From positions 1 through 44,084 of the forward strand of contig VFZW01000010.1 in NCBI GenBank assembly GCA_016871055.1: a stretch of 44,084 nucleotides of DNA, in the 5' to 3' direction. The notes under the pieces were generated by a model. That model was not told where the DNA came from. It saw only the letters and a list, made by a program, of their open reading frames with translations, and made no database searches. Position 1 is the first letter of the stretch; every line of letters starts with the position of its first letter. The stretch comes from Acidobacteriota bacterium. GTDB taxonomy: Bacteria; Acidobacteriota; Terriglobia; Bryobacterales; Bryobacteraceae. The translations under genes were made by a program, and so were the position numbers. Below are positions 28,922 to 37,107 of this stretch, in pieces.

Positions 28922-29154
28922 CAGTTGTCCTTGCCCACAGCCCGTCGCTGCAGTTCATAGGCGCCTTTGGGTAGGCGAGAATCGTGCTTTGCGTACACTT
29001 CGTTAAGGCGCGCTGTAATATTCTCTGAGCGGGAACGCGCCAGGAACTCGCTCAACGCTTCGCCATAAAGCTGGCTTCGTGAGACGCCCCGCCGTTTCGC
29101 CTCGGCGTCGGCTTCCTTGAACAGTGCGTCGGGAAGGGAGATTGCAGTCTTCAC
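28918..29154 (-). CDS. ribbon-helix-helix-type antitoxin, MazE-like
   Basis: A protein of about 78 residues that starts VKTAISLPDALFKEADAEAK, a ribbon-helix-helix DNA-binding fold, followed by a helical region (LYGEALSEFLARSR) and a charged tail that should wrap the toxin. I use GTG 29154 because homologues begin MKTAIS; an ATG at 29190 would add 12 unconserved residues, and TATACT in that interval could be a promoter -10 element. It precedes and overlaps the MazF-like gene, and should repress its own operon. Confidence 0.88.
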   Translation of the reverse strand: MKTAISLPDALFKEADAEAKRRGVSRSQLYGEALSEFLARSRSENITARLNEVYAKHDSRLPKGAYELQRRAVGKDNW

Positions 29155-29204
29155 AAGACCAGTATAACTTCGTTCATACCCGTCGGTCATGGCAAAATAA
29201 AACC

Positions 29205-29891
29205 GTGAACTCCGCGCGGCGGCTTGTCTGCCTGGCGAATTCGCGCAAGCCTGACGGACGTTGCATCGCGGGCAAGAGCCTAACCGGCGGTGAGTGGATC
29301 CGGCCGGTCAGCGCTCGACTAGGCGCCGAACTGACGAGCGCCGAGTGTCGCTGTGTCGACGGCTGCGCGCCGGCGCTGCTGGATGTCATCGACATCCCCT
29401 TGTCGCGAGCCGATCCGCGCGGCCATCAGCGTGAGAACTACTTGATCGCTGCGGGGCCGAAGTGGTCTCGAATCGGCAAGGTGACCTGGCAGGAAGCGCT
29501 TGCCCTCGTCGATGACGCCGATGTGCTTTGGGTCAATGACTTCTCCACCACCGACGGCCGCAACGATCGCGTGCCGCCCGAGAATATCGGTTCCTGCGAA
29601 AATTCATTGGCACTCATCTGAATTAGCGAGATCAGTTTCATCACCAGCGCGTTCCGCAACAATCGGCGCGGCGTGCGCGCAGCGTTCCGCTATAACGGCC
29701 GCTCTTACAACCTGAAACTGACCGATCCCGCAATCGAAGCGAGGATGTACGAACGCGGGACCGGAGTGCACGATTTTCGCCTCGACGCCCTGCTCTGTAT
29801 CAGCCTGACCGAGCCGTTCATCGACGGCCATTGCTACAAGCTCGTAGCTTCGGTTATTACCGAAAAAATGGCCCGCCCTAAGACTCTGTAG
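29205..29891 (+). pseudogene. dual OB-domain-like protein gene interrupted by one in-frame TGA
   Basis: From GTG 29205 the frame reads VNSARRLVCLANSRKPDGRC and continues through GGEWIRPVSARLGAELTSAE and VIDIPLSR, typical of dual-OB (DuOB) proteins found beside DUF488 genes. TGA at 29619-29621 interrupts it (SLALI*ISEISF), and the same frame continues as RAAFRYNGRSYNLKLTDPA, YLxxALLCISLTEPF-like residues and KLVASVITEKMARPK to TAG 29889. Homologues usually have Arg near the stop, so CGA to TGA is the likely change; there is no Cys at that point in the usual pattern. Either a decayed gene or an assembly error. It sits 32 bp before the first DUF488 gene. Confidence 0.68.
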
Positions 29892-29923
29892 TCCACAACC
29901 GATGAGATAATAGCAACAGTTCG

Positions 29924-30529
29924 ATGCTCCTCACGATCGGCCACTCCAATCACTCCGCGCAGCGGTTCAACGATCTCCTGCGGCAGCACGGAGTAACCGC
30001 CCTTTGTGATGTCCGTTCCCGGCCCTATAGCCGCATGCAACCCCAATTCAACCGCGAAGCATTGACGCAATCGCTCCGCGAATCGGGCATCAAATACGTT
30101 TTCCTCGGCAAGGAACTCGGCGCCCGCCGCGAAGACCCCGCCTGCTACGAAAACGGCCGCGTCAGCTACGAACTCGTCGCCGAAACGGCGCTCTTCCAGT
30201 TCGGCCTCGATCGCGTCCAGTCAGGCATGGACCGCCACCGCATCGCGCTGATGTGCGCCGACAAAGACCCTATCACCTGTCATCGCACAATCCTAGTCGC
30301 GCGCCACCTCCGCACCCGAGGTATCGACATCAATCACATCCTCGCCGACGGCTCGATCGAGACGCACGACGAAGCGCTAGCGCGCCTGCGACGCTCCCTC
30401 TCGTTGGAGGCGATCGACCTCTTCCGCTCGGAAGCCGAAGTCCTCGAAGACGCCTACGCCCTGCAGGGCGCCCGCATCGCCTACGCCCCCGAAGAGGAAG
30501 AGGCCGCCGTCGCCGCGAGGGCCGATTAG
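29924..30529 (+). CDS. DUF488 protein (first copy)
   Basis: A 201-residue protein. It opens MLLTIGHSNHSAQRFNDLL, contains CDVRSRPYSRMQPQFN and GKELGARRED, and has the family motif CADKDPITCHRTILVARHL (usual form C.E....CHR, here with Asp in place of Glu). DUF488 proteins have been proposed to belong to the rhodanese/phosphatase-like fold with the Cys-His-Arg motif at the active site; their biochemical activity is not settled. The tail after residue 150 is acidic and helical. It lies between the interrupted dual-OB gene and a second DUF488 gene one base away. Confidence 0.92.
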   Translation: MLLTIGHSNHSAQRFNDLLRQHGVTALCDVRSRPYSRMQPQFNREALTQSLRESGIKYVFLGKELGARREDPACYENGRVSYELVAETALFQFGLDRVQSGMDRHRIALMCADKDPITCHRTILVARHLRTRGIDINHILADGSIETHDEALARLRRSLSLEAIDLFRSEAEVLEDAYALQGARIAYAPEEEEAAVAARAD

Positions 30530-30530
30530 C

Positions 30531-30971
30531 ATGAAGATCTTCACGATCGGCTTCACTAAGAAGTCGGCCGAGACATTCTTCACTTGCCTCCGCGAAGCTC
30601 AGATCAAACGTTTGATCGACGTCCGCCTCAACAACGTCTCGCAACTCGCCGGCTTCACCAAGAAAGACGACCTTCGCTTCTTCACCACCGAACTCTGCAA
30701 GGTAGAATACGTCCACGCGCCTTTACTCGCGCCGACCGCCGAAATCCTCGATCCCTTCAAAAAAGCGAAAAACGGCGATTGGGCGCTCTACGAAAAACAG
30801 TTCCTCGAACTGATGCGCGAACGGCGTATCGAAGAAGCGATATCACGCGAACAGGTCGACGGTGGATGCCTGCTCTGCAGCGAGGAAACGCCTCATCATT
30901 GCCATCGCCGCTTGGTCGCCGAGTACCTCAACGACAAATGGGGCAGCGTCGAAATCGAACACCTTCCGTAG
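30531..30971 (+). CDS. DUF488 protein (second copy, divergent)
   Basis: A 146-residue DUF488 protein: MKIFTIGFTKKSAETFF at the start, LIDVRLNNVSQLAGFTKKDD in the middle and the motif LLCSEETPHHCHRRLVAEYL near the end. It is shorter than the upstream copy and belongs to a different subfamily (VRLNN rather than VRSRP), so the pair is not a recent duplication. It begins one base after the first DUF488 stop and is surely co-transcribed with it. Its stop codon is directly adjacent to the stop of the convergent gene at 30972. Confidence 0.92.
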   Translation: MKIFTIGFTKKSAETFFTCLREAQIKRLIDVRLNNVSQLAGFTKKDDLRFFTTELCKVEYVHAPLLAPTAEILDPFKKAKNGDWALYEKQFLELMRERRIEEAISREQVDGGCLLCSEETPHHCHRRLVAEYLNDKWGSVEIEHLP

Positions 30972-31610
30972 CTACTTCGGTGGCGGCGTCTCGCCCTTGC
31001 GGCGCAGCGTCGGCGCCTTTCGCTTCGACGAGTCCTCGGCTTCTTTTTTCTCCGCGACCTTCTTCTCTTCCTGCTCCTTGGTCGTCAGCAGTGCGTCGCG
31101 TTCCTTTTTTTCTTTCGACAACCGTTCGATCACGCCAGCCCCGCGCGCGGCCAAGTCCTCTTGCGCCAATTCCATCGAATCTCTGGTCGCCTCGATCGCG
31201 TTGTCAAGCGCCAATTCATACCGCGCCATGTCCTTCGGCTTCGCGTTGCGAATCTTCTCAAGCCGTGCCAGCAACTCCTTCTCTGAATCCGCCAACGTCT
31301 TCACACCTAGCGCCACATCGACCTTCCGCTTCAGCGCGTCGTCGGTCACCATGTCGGCCGCCTCGATGATCTTCGTGTACTCACCCAGCACGCCGTGAAT
31401 CAGTCCGCTGCGTCCCGCCTTCTCGCGCCGCAACAGGTTCTCCACTTGATCCACGCGCTGCTTGGCGAAGTGCATGTAAAGCGTCAATCGCTCATTCTGC
31501 TCCTGCACCAGCCGGACCTGATCGACCTCATCCGCTGTTAGAAAATCCTTATCCTGCGCCAGCAACCAGCCGGTGCTAATACACAACAGCACAAACGCCC
31601 AGCGTTTCAT
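30972..31610 (-). CDS. secreted or membrane-anchored coiled-coil protein, unknown function
   Basis: A 212-residue protein with signal sequence MKRWAFVLLCISTGWLLAQ. I start it at ATG 31610 with GAGGAAA a few bases upstream; this ATG overlaps the previous gene stop (ATGA). The mature part is helical and highly charged (QVRLVQEQNERLTLYMHFAKQ ... ERLSKEKKERDALL), ending in a Lys/Glu-rich, low-complexity tail (EEKKVAEKKEAEDSSKRK). I do not recognise a named family. As the last of three ATGA-linked genes after a TPR protein, it may act in an envelope complex with its two neighbours. Confidence 0.78.
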   Translation of the reverse strand: MKRWAFVLLCISTGWLLAQDKDFLTADEVDQVRLVQEQNERLTLYMHFAKQRVDQVENLLRREKAGRSGLIHGVLGEYTKIIEAADMVTDDALKRKVDVALGVKTLADSEKELLARLEKIRNAKPKDMARYELALDNAIEATRDSMELAQEDLAARGAGVIERLSKEKKERDALLTTKEQEEKKVAEKKEAEDSSKRKAPTLRRKGETPPPK

Positions 31611-32029
31611 TTGTTTCCTCGCAAGGTCCATTCGACAAGATGATCGATCTTCTTGGCGACATGCCCGCCAACGTCGTCCAGCAAATGCCTGTCGTCCAAA
31701 TTCATATCGCTCTTGAACGTCGCCAGCCGCCGGTTCAACTCGCGTAACCGGACCTCGGCGCGCTTGAAATACTTCGGATTATTGCGGGCGTTCTTGCCCG
31801 TCGCCTCCAGCGAATCGACCGACAAATCGATCGCGTTTTGGAATTCGGCGAGTTGCTCCTTGATCTTGGCGACATCGCCGCGATCGAGTTCCCCGCGCAT
31901 TGCCGTAAGCAACTCGCCCGCATACACCAGCGCCTTCTCCGAACGCTTTTCGAGATTCGGCTCGGCCTTCACCGAAGCCAAATCGGCGCCGGCCAATACA
32001 CCCGCGATGCACAGCACCAACGATTTCAT
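31607..32029 (-). CDS. small secreted helical protein, unknown function
   Basis: A 140-residue protein with signal peptide MKSLVLCIAGVLAGADLASVKA, then an all-helical region (LEKRSEKALVYAGELLTAMR, VAKIKEQLAEFQNAIDLSVDSL) and LRELNRRLATFKSDMNLDDR. No family recognised. Both ends overlap neighbours by the 4-base ATGA junction, with the TPR gene upstream and the coiled-coil gene downstream, so it is translationally coupled to both. The conserved arrangement suggests a functional set in the periplasm. Confidence 0.78.
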   Translation of the reverse strand: MKSLVLCIAGVLAGADLASVKAEPNLEKRSEKALVYAGELLTAMRGELDRGDVAKIKEQLAEFQNAIDLSVDSLEATGKNARNNPKYFKRAEVRLRELNRRLATFKSDMNLDDRHLLDDVGGHVAKKIDHLVEWTLRGNK

Positions 32030-33240
32030 CGCCTCTCCAATATCTTCTTCGCCACCTTGATCCGCTGCCGCGCTTTGAACTCTTCCTCCGGGCTTTTGCC
32101 GTCGCTCATCGCGAGGAATTTTTCATACGCCGGTAAGGCTTCCTTGTACAACTGCATGCGGTCGTAGCATAGCGCGCGGAGGTACCACTGCGCAGCCGAC
32201 TCCTCCCCGAGCGCCTTCAACTTATCGAACGCGGCTAACGTGCCCTGATAGTTCCCAAGCAGAAACAACGTCGACGCGAACTCGCTCCAAGCCGCTTTCG
32301 ACGACGGGTCGATTTGCGTCGCCACAAAGAACTCGCGCGCCGCCGGATCGTACGCTTTCGCCTCGCGGCGCAGGCGTCCCAGCGTTAATCGCAACTCGAC
32401 GTTCTTCGGCTCTTGCTCGGCCGCGGCCGCGATTAGAGGCAACGCCTTGTCGTTCTGCTTTGCCTTCAAATACGCGGTCGCCAACGCGAATCGATTTGCC
32501 GCGGTCGGCGATGTTTGCACCGCTTTTTCCAACTCCGCCACCGCGCCTGTCGCGTCTCCGCCCGCGAGCATCAACACGCCCAGCCGTTCGCGCGCGCCGG
32601 TGTTCTCCGGAAACTGCTTGTAGATTTCGGCGGCCTCCGCGCGATTTCCCGCGCCTTCGTGCAGCGCCGCCAGTTCCAACAACGCATCACGATACGACGC
32701 ATCCGCGCTCGCCGCGCCCGCGAACCACACGGCGCTTTCCTTCACGCGGCCCTGCTTGGCCACGGCGCGCCCCATCGCCAACTGCGCCTCCGGCCGTTTC
32801 GCATCGATTGTCAACGCCGCGCGCAGCGCCGCTTCCGCGCCTTCGAAGTTGGAAGACGCGAGCAGCGCCTCGCCGTAATAATAGTTCGGGCGGTACTGAT
32901 CCGCCTTTTGTTTGCATGCCGAATCGAGAAGTGGAGCCGCTTCGTCGGGCTGCTTCATCCGCAGCAAGACAACGCCCAGATTCAACTGCGCCTCATACAG
33001 ACCCGGCTGCGCCGCCAGGACCTTCTTATACTCCGCAGCCGACTCCGCATCGCGATTCAACAAACTCAACGACAGCGCCAAATGAAAGCGCGCATACGCA
33101 TCCTCCGGCGTTTTCGTAACCACCTCGCCAAACAACCGCGCGGCCTCTTCGTACTTCTGTTCCTCAAGCGCCTTCGTGCCCGCGGCCGACGGATCGCCCG
33201 CCGCCTGGAGCCAAAACGCAAGAAGAATCGCGAAGCCCAT
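32026..33240 (-). CDS. secreted tetratricopeptide-repeat protein
   Basis: A 404-residue protein with signal peptide MGFAILLAFWLQAAG and then about ten TPR-type helix pairs (KALEEQKYEEAARLFGEVVTK region, DAYARFHLALSLSLLNRDAE, YRPNYYYGEALLASSNFEGA, AQWYLRALCYDRMQLYKEAL). I use ATG 33240 rather than an in-frame GTG at 33246. It begins 6 bp after the uvrA stop on the same strand. TPR proteins mediate protein-protein contacts; with the two small secreted proteins downstream it probably forms an envelope complex, but the target is unknown. Confidence 0.85.
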   Translation of the reverse strand: MGFAILLAFWLQAAGDPSAAGTKALEEQKYEEAARLFGEVVTKTPEDAYARFHLALSLSLLNRDAESAAEYKKVLAAQPGLYEAQLNLGVVLLRMKQPDEAAPLLDSACKQKADQYRPNYYYGEALLASSNFEGAEAALRAALTIDAKRPEAQLAMGRAVAKQGRVKESAVWFAGAASADASYRDALLELAALHEGAGNRAEAAEIYKQFPENTGARERLGVLMLAGGDATGAVAELEKAVQTSPTAANRFALATAYLKAKQNDKALPLIAAAAEQEPKNVELRLTLGRLRREAKAYDPAAREFFVATQIDPSSKAAWSEFASTLFLLGNYQGTLAAFDKLKALGEESAAQWYLRALCYDRMQLYKEALPAYEKFLAMSDGKSPEEEFKARQRIKVAKKILERR

Positions 33241-33246
33241 ATGCAC

Positions 33247-36051
33247 TCAGTGTATGCCGCGCAAGAATCGCCCTGTGTGTGACGTTTCTAACCCGGCAAT
33301 CGTTTCGGGAGTTCCCGCGCCGACGATCGTCCCGCCGCCCGAGCCGCCCTCAGGCCCAAGATCGATAATCCAATCGGCCGCGCGCAGGACATCCAGATTG
33401 TGCTCGATCACCAATAGCGATCCGCCGTTCTGCACGAGCCGCTGAAACGCATCAAGCAATTTGCGGATGTCATCGAAATGCAGTCCCGTCGTCGGCTCAT
33501 CGAACAGAAACAACGTCCCCTCGCTCGACGACTGCACCAGATGCGCCGCCAGTTTTACCCGCTGCGCCTCGCCGCCGCTCAACGTCGTCGCCGATTGCCC
33601 CAGCCGCAAGTAACCCAGTCCAACGTCGCTCAACACCTTCAACCGCGACATGAGCTTCGGCGTGTCATGAAAAAACCGCAGCGCCTCGGCAACGGTCATC
33701 TTCAAAATCTCGTGCACGTTCAACCCGCGATACTTCACGTCAAGTATCGATTGCTTGAACCGCGTACCGCGGCAGTCTTCGCAGACGAGTTCGACATCGG
33801 CCAGGAACTGCATCTCGACCGTGACGGTTCCATCGCCCTGGCACGTCTCGCAGCGGCCGCCCGGAATGTTGAACGAAAAGTGCCCCGGCGTATAGCCGCG
33901 TCGATCGCTCTCAGGCGTCTGGGAAAGCAGGTCGCGAATCACATCGAACGCCTTCACATAGGTCACCGGATTCGAGCGCGGCGTGCGCCCGATCGGACTC
34001 TGATCGACGAGTACGACCTGATTCAACAAGTGCCCGCGGTCGAGCGTCTTCCATGTCTGTCGCTCCGTGGCGCCCTCGGCTTCGGTTTCGTCTTCCATCG
34101 GACGCCCCTCGCGATTCAACTCTCGGCTCAGCGCGCGATAAATCACATCGTGCACCAGCGACGATTTCCCCGAACCCGACACCCCCGTCACCGCCACGAG
34201 CATGTTCAGGGGAATCTCGACATCGACATACTTTAAGTTGTTCGCGCGCGCGCCCGTGATGCGAAATAGCTTCTTCGGATTCACGGCGCGCCGTGCCATG
34301 CGCGGCGACGTCTCCAACTCGCCGCGCAGATACTTGCCCGTCAGCGACGTATTGCCCGGCGCAAGCAGTTTCTTATAGGTGCCCTCGAAATTTACGCGCC
34401 CGCCATTTTCACCCGCGCCCGGACCAAGGTCCACAACGTGATCGGCCGCGCGCATCACGTCCGGATCGTGCTCGACGGTGAGGATCGTATTGCCTAGATC
34501 GCGCAGCTCATGCAGAATCTTGATAAGCCGTTCGGTGTCGCGGCTGTGCAAGCCGATTGACGGCTCGTCGAGCACGTAACACGCGCCCACCAGCCGCGAA
34601 CCCAGGCACGTCGCCAACTGAATCCGCTGCGCCTCGCCGCCGCTCAGCGTCGCCGACTGCCGGTCAAGCGTCAGATACTCCAAACCGACATCGTTCAGAA
34701 ACTGCAACCGCTGTTGGATCTCAACAAGGATCTTCCCCGCGATCACCTGTTCTTCTTTGCCCAAGGTCAGCGCGCCGAAAAAAACATACGCCTCGGCGAT
34801 GTTCATCTTCGAAACTTCGGCCAGCGTCTTGCCGCCGACGCGCACGTTTAGCGCCTCGCGCCGCAGCCGCGAGCCCTGGCACTCGGTGCATTCTGCATAT
34901 CCCCGGTAGCGGCTCAGAAATACGCGGACCTGCACCTTGTACTTCTTGTGCTCCACTTCCTTGAAAAACACGTTGCGGATGTAGTTGATCAGCAACTCGC
35001 GCTCTTCGCGATTCAGCTCAAACAGCGGAACGCCGCAGCGAACGGTCTTCCCGTACAACTTCTGAAACTGCCCTTGCCACCAGTGATAGGCCGGCTTCGT
35101 CCACGGCTGCACCGCGCCGGTCGCGATCGTCAATGAAGCGTCCGGAATCACCAGATCCATGTCATAGTCGATCACGTTGCCGAAGCCCTGACACCGCGTG
35201 CACGCCCCGATCGGGTTGTTGAAACTGAACAGTTGCGGTTCCGGCGTTTGATACGCGATGCCGCACTTTTTGCACGCAAACTTCTCGTTGAACGTGCGAA
35301 GCGGCGGGTCGGGTACGCCTGCTTGTTCAAAGTAGACCTCGCCCGATTCGCGGTAGCACGTCTCCACCGTATCGGCGATGCGTGCCCGGACATCGCCCGA
35401 AATCGAAAGGCGGTCGGCAAGCACGAACACCGGCTTGGCGAAGTCGATCCCGAGCAACGACTCCGGCGTTGAAAACTCAAACACCTGCCCGTTCTGATAC
35501 AGCCGGTTGAAGCCCTTGCGCCGCAGTTCGAACAGATGATCACGCAACTTGGCCGGATCTTTCTCGGAGCGCACCGGAAACAGCGCATACCATCGTGAGC
35601 CTTGCGCTTCAGCTGACATCGCCTCGGCGACGACATCGACCGTGTCGCGCCGGACGATATCGCCGCACTGCGAACAGAACGTCGTGCCCGCGCGCGCGAA
35701 AAGCAACCGCAGGAAGTCGTGAATCTCGGTCGATGTCGCCACCGTCGACCGCGGGTTCCGCGTCGTATTTTTCTGCCTGATCGCGATCGGCGGAGCGAGT
35801 CCGAGAATTTCTTCGACGCCCGGCTTCTCCATCCGGTCGAGAAATTGGCGCGCGTAGGCCGAGAGCGATTCGACGTAGCGACGCTGGCCCTCGGCGTAGA
35901 CGGTGTCGAAGACTAGCGAAGACTTGCCCGAGCCCGAAACGCCCGTGATCACCGTCAATTTGTTGTGCGGCAGCGCGAGGGTCAGATTTTTGAGGTTGTG
36001 CATCCGCGCGCCGCGGATGAGAATGGAGTCTTCCAAGTCTGTGAGGCTCAC
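33247..36051 (-). CDS. uvrA: excinuclease ABC subunit UvrA
   Basis: The DNA-damage recognition ATPase of nucleotide excision repair, about 934 residues. Both ABC modules are complete: Walker A GVSGSGKSSLVFDT and GVSGSGKSSLVHDV, and signatures LSGGEAQR twice. Zinc-binding cysteine pairs appear in FCSQCGD, ACKKCGIAY..ACTRCQGF, ECTECQGS, RCETCQGDG and VCEDCRGT. The N-terminal family start is close to SILIRGARMHNLKNL; GTG 36051 or TTG 36036 are the candidate starts, and the frame open to 36144 is unlikely because it runs antisense into mutY. The GTG start overlaps the divergent mutY start by 11 bp. Confidence 0.95.
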   Translation of the reverse strand: MSLTDLEDSILIRGARMHNLKNLTLALPHNKLTVITGVSGSGKSSLVFDTVYAEGQRRYVESLSAYARQFLDRMEKPGVEEILGLAPPIAIRQKNTTRNPRSTVATSTEIHDFLRLLFARAGTTFCSQCGDIVRRDTVDVVAEAMSAEAQGSRWYALFPVRSEKDPAKLRDHLFELRRKGFNRLYQNGQVFEFSTPESLLGIDFAKPVFVLADRLSISGDVRARIADTVETCYRESGEVYFEQAGVPDPPLRTFNEKFACKKCGIAYQTPEPQLFSFNNPIGACTRCQGFGNVIDYDMDLVIPDASLTIATGAVQPWTKPAYHWWQGQFQKLYGKTVRCGVPLFELNREERELLINYIRNVFFKEVEHKKYKVQVRVFLSRYRGYAECTECQGSRLRREALNVRVGGKTLAEVSKMNIAEAYVFFGALTLGKEEQVIAGKILVEIQQRLQFLNDVGLEYLTLDRQSATLSGGEAQRIQLATCLGSRLVGACYVLDEPSIGLHSRDTERLIKILHELRDLGNTILTVEHDPDVMRAADHVVDLGPGAGENGGRVNFEGTYKKLLAPGNTSLTGKYLRGELETSPRMARRAVNPKKLFRITGARANNLKYVDVEIPLNMLVAVTGVSGSGKSSLVHDVIYRALSRELNREGRPMEDETEAEGATERQTWKTLDRGHLLNQVVLVDQSPIGRTPRSNPVTYVKAFDVIRDLLSQTPESDRRGYTPGHFSFNIPGGRCETCQGDGTVTVEMQFLADVELVCEDCRGTRFKQSILDVKYRGLNVHEILKMTVAEALRFFHDTPKLMSRLKVLSDVGLGYLRLGQSATTLSGGEAQRVKLAAHLVQSSSEGTLFLFDEPTTGLHFDDIRKLLDAFQRLVQNGGSLLVIEHNLDVLRAADWIIDLGPEGGSGGGTIVGAGTPETIAGLETSHTGRFLRGIH
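36041..36051. repeat. 11-bp palindrome GTGAGGCTCAC holding both uvrA and mutY start codons
   Basis: GTGAG-G-CTCAC is a perfect inverted repeat. Its left GTG (36041-36043) starts mutY on the plus strand and its right GTG (36051-36049 read on the minus strand) is a candidate uvrA start, so the two proteins open with similar codons (V R L T and V S L T). It could be a regulator site or just a coincidence of two adjacent starts. Confidence 0.5.
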
Positions 36052-37015
36052 CTCAATTATCGCCGCGTGGTACGACGCGAACAAGCGCGACTTGCCGTGG
36101 CGGCGCACTCGTGATCCGTACCGCGTCTGGATCTCCGAGATCATGCTGCAGCAAACGCGCGTCGCGGCGGTGATCCCTTATTACGAGCGATTCCTGCGGA
36201 CCTTCCCGTCACCTAACGAACTCGCCGCCTCGACCGACGACGAACTTCTCAAGTCCTGGTCCGGATTGGGTTACTACTCGCGCGCCCGCAATTTGCGCGA
36301 AGCCGCCCGGCAAATCGTCGCGCGCGGATCGTTCCCCTCCAGCTACGGCGAAATTATCGAATTGCCCGGAATCGGCCCCTACACCGCCGCCGCAATTGCG
36401 AGCATCTGCTTCGACGAGCCGAAAGCGGTTCTCGACGGCAACGTCATTCGGGTCCTCGCGCGTGTCACCGCCGATCCCGGCGACATCACCAGTTCCAAAA
36501 CGAAACAGCGGTTGCAGGAAGCGGCGCAGAAATTTATCGATGTAAAAGATCCCGCCCGGCACAACCAGGCCATGATGGAACTCGGCGCGACCGTCTGCCT
36601 GCCCAAAGATCCGAAATGCTGTGGATGTCCTGTGGAAAAACTGTGCAAGGCACGGTTGAAAAGTTTGGAACGGCAATTGCCTTTGAAAAAGCGGAAGTCC
36701 GAGATTCGCCGAGTGCGGCGGACGCTTCTGGTAGTCATTCGGAACGGGCATATTCTCCTCTGGCAGCGATCGCAGGAGGCGGCTCTGCTCGGAGGGTTCT
36801 GGGAACTTCCCGAACCGAATCAACTACCAGCAGCGAAACCTGTTAGACTAATTCACGAGTTCTCGCACGCTATCACCAATCGAATCTATGAGTTCGAAGT
36901 GGTTGGCGCGAAAATCGCCCGCCCGCCTAAAACATTCGAGTGGATCCGCCTGGATCAACTGGATGCAATTCCCCTAAGCACTGTCGTTCGAAAAGCTCTA
37001 TCACCATTGAGCTAA
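36041..37015 (+). CDS. mutY: A/G-specific adenine glycosylase MutY
   Basis: A protein of about 324 residues that removes adenine mispaired with 8-oxoguanine. Family marks: SEIMLQQTRVAAVIPYYERF with the catalytic Glu, the helix-hairpin-helix ELPGIGPYTAAAIASI, VLDGNVIRVLARV with the catalytic Asp, and the iron-sulfur loop C-x6-C-x2-C-x5-C in TVCLPKDPKCCGCPVEKLC. The C-terminal NUDIX-like domain (LLGGFWELPEPNQL) recognises 8-oxoG. GTG 36041 is my preferred start; in-frame ATGs at 36017 and 36023 are alternatives. The gene is divergent from uvrA with overlapping starts, placing two DNA-repair genes under one short control region. Confidence 0.94.
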   Translation: MRLTSIIAAWYDANKRDLPWRRTRDPYRVWISEIMLQQTRVAAVIPYYERFLRTFPSPNELAASTDDELLKSWSGLGYYSRARNLREAARQIVARGSFPSSYGEIIELPGIGPYTAAAIASICFDEPKAVLDGNVIRVLARVTADPGDITSSKTKQRLQEAAQKFIDVKDPARHNQAMMELGATVCLPKDPKCCGCPVEKLCKARLKSLERQLPLKKRKSEIRRVRRTLLVVIRNGHILLWQRSQEAALLGGFWELPEPNQLPAAKPVRLIHEFSHAITNRIYEFEVVGAKIARPPKTFEWIRLDQLDAIPLSTVVRKALSPLS

Positions 37016-37107
37016 AGGGCAGTTCTGTCGGCAGTTAGGCACCTTGAAAAAAGTACCAACTTGTGAATTCTTCAATCAGAAGTTAATACCAGAACGGGGT
37101 TTCGAGT

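Noticed and set aside
29619-29621. Second selenocysteine codon in the dual-OB gene
   Set aside because: The stop does not fall on a Cys or redox motif and is best explained as CGA-to-TGA.
36985-37020. tRNA D-arm-like sequence (TAGCTCAATGGT...AGAGC on the minus strand) at the mutY 3' end
   Set aside because: No matching acceptor stem, T-arm (GGTTCGA) or plausible anticodon arm could be found, and the stretch encodes the end of MutY.
37044-37089. Promoter for the first choice-of-anchor gene (TTGAAA or TTGTGA with a downstream TAATAC)
   Set aside because: Matches to -35/-10 consensus at proper spacing are too weak to call.
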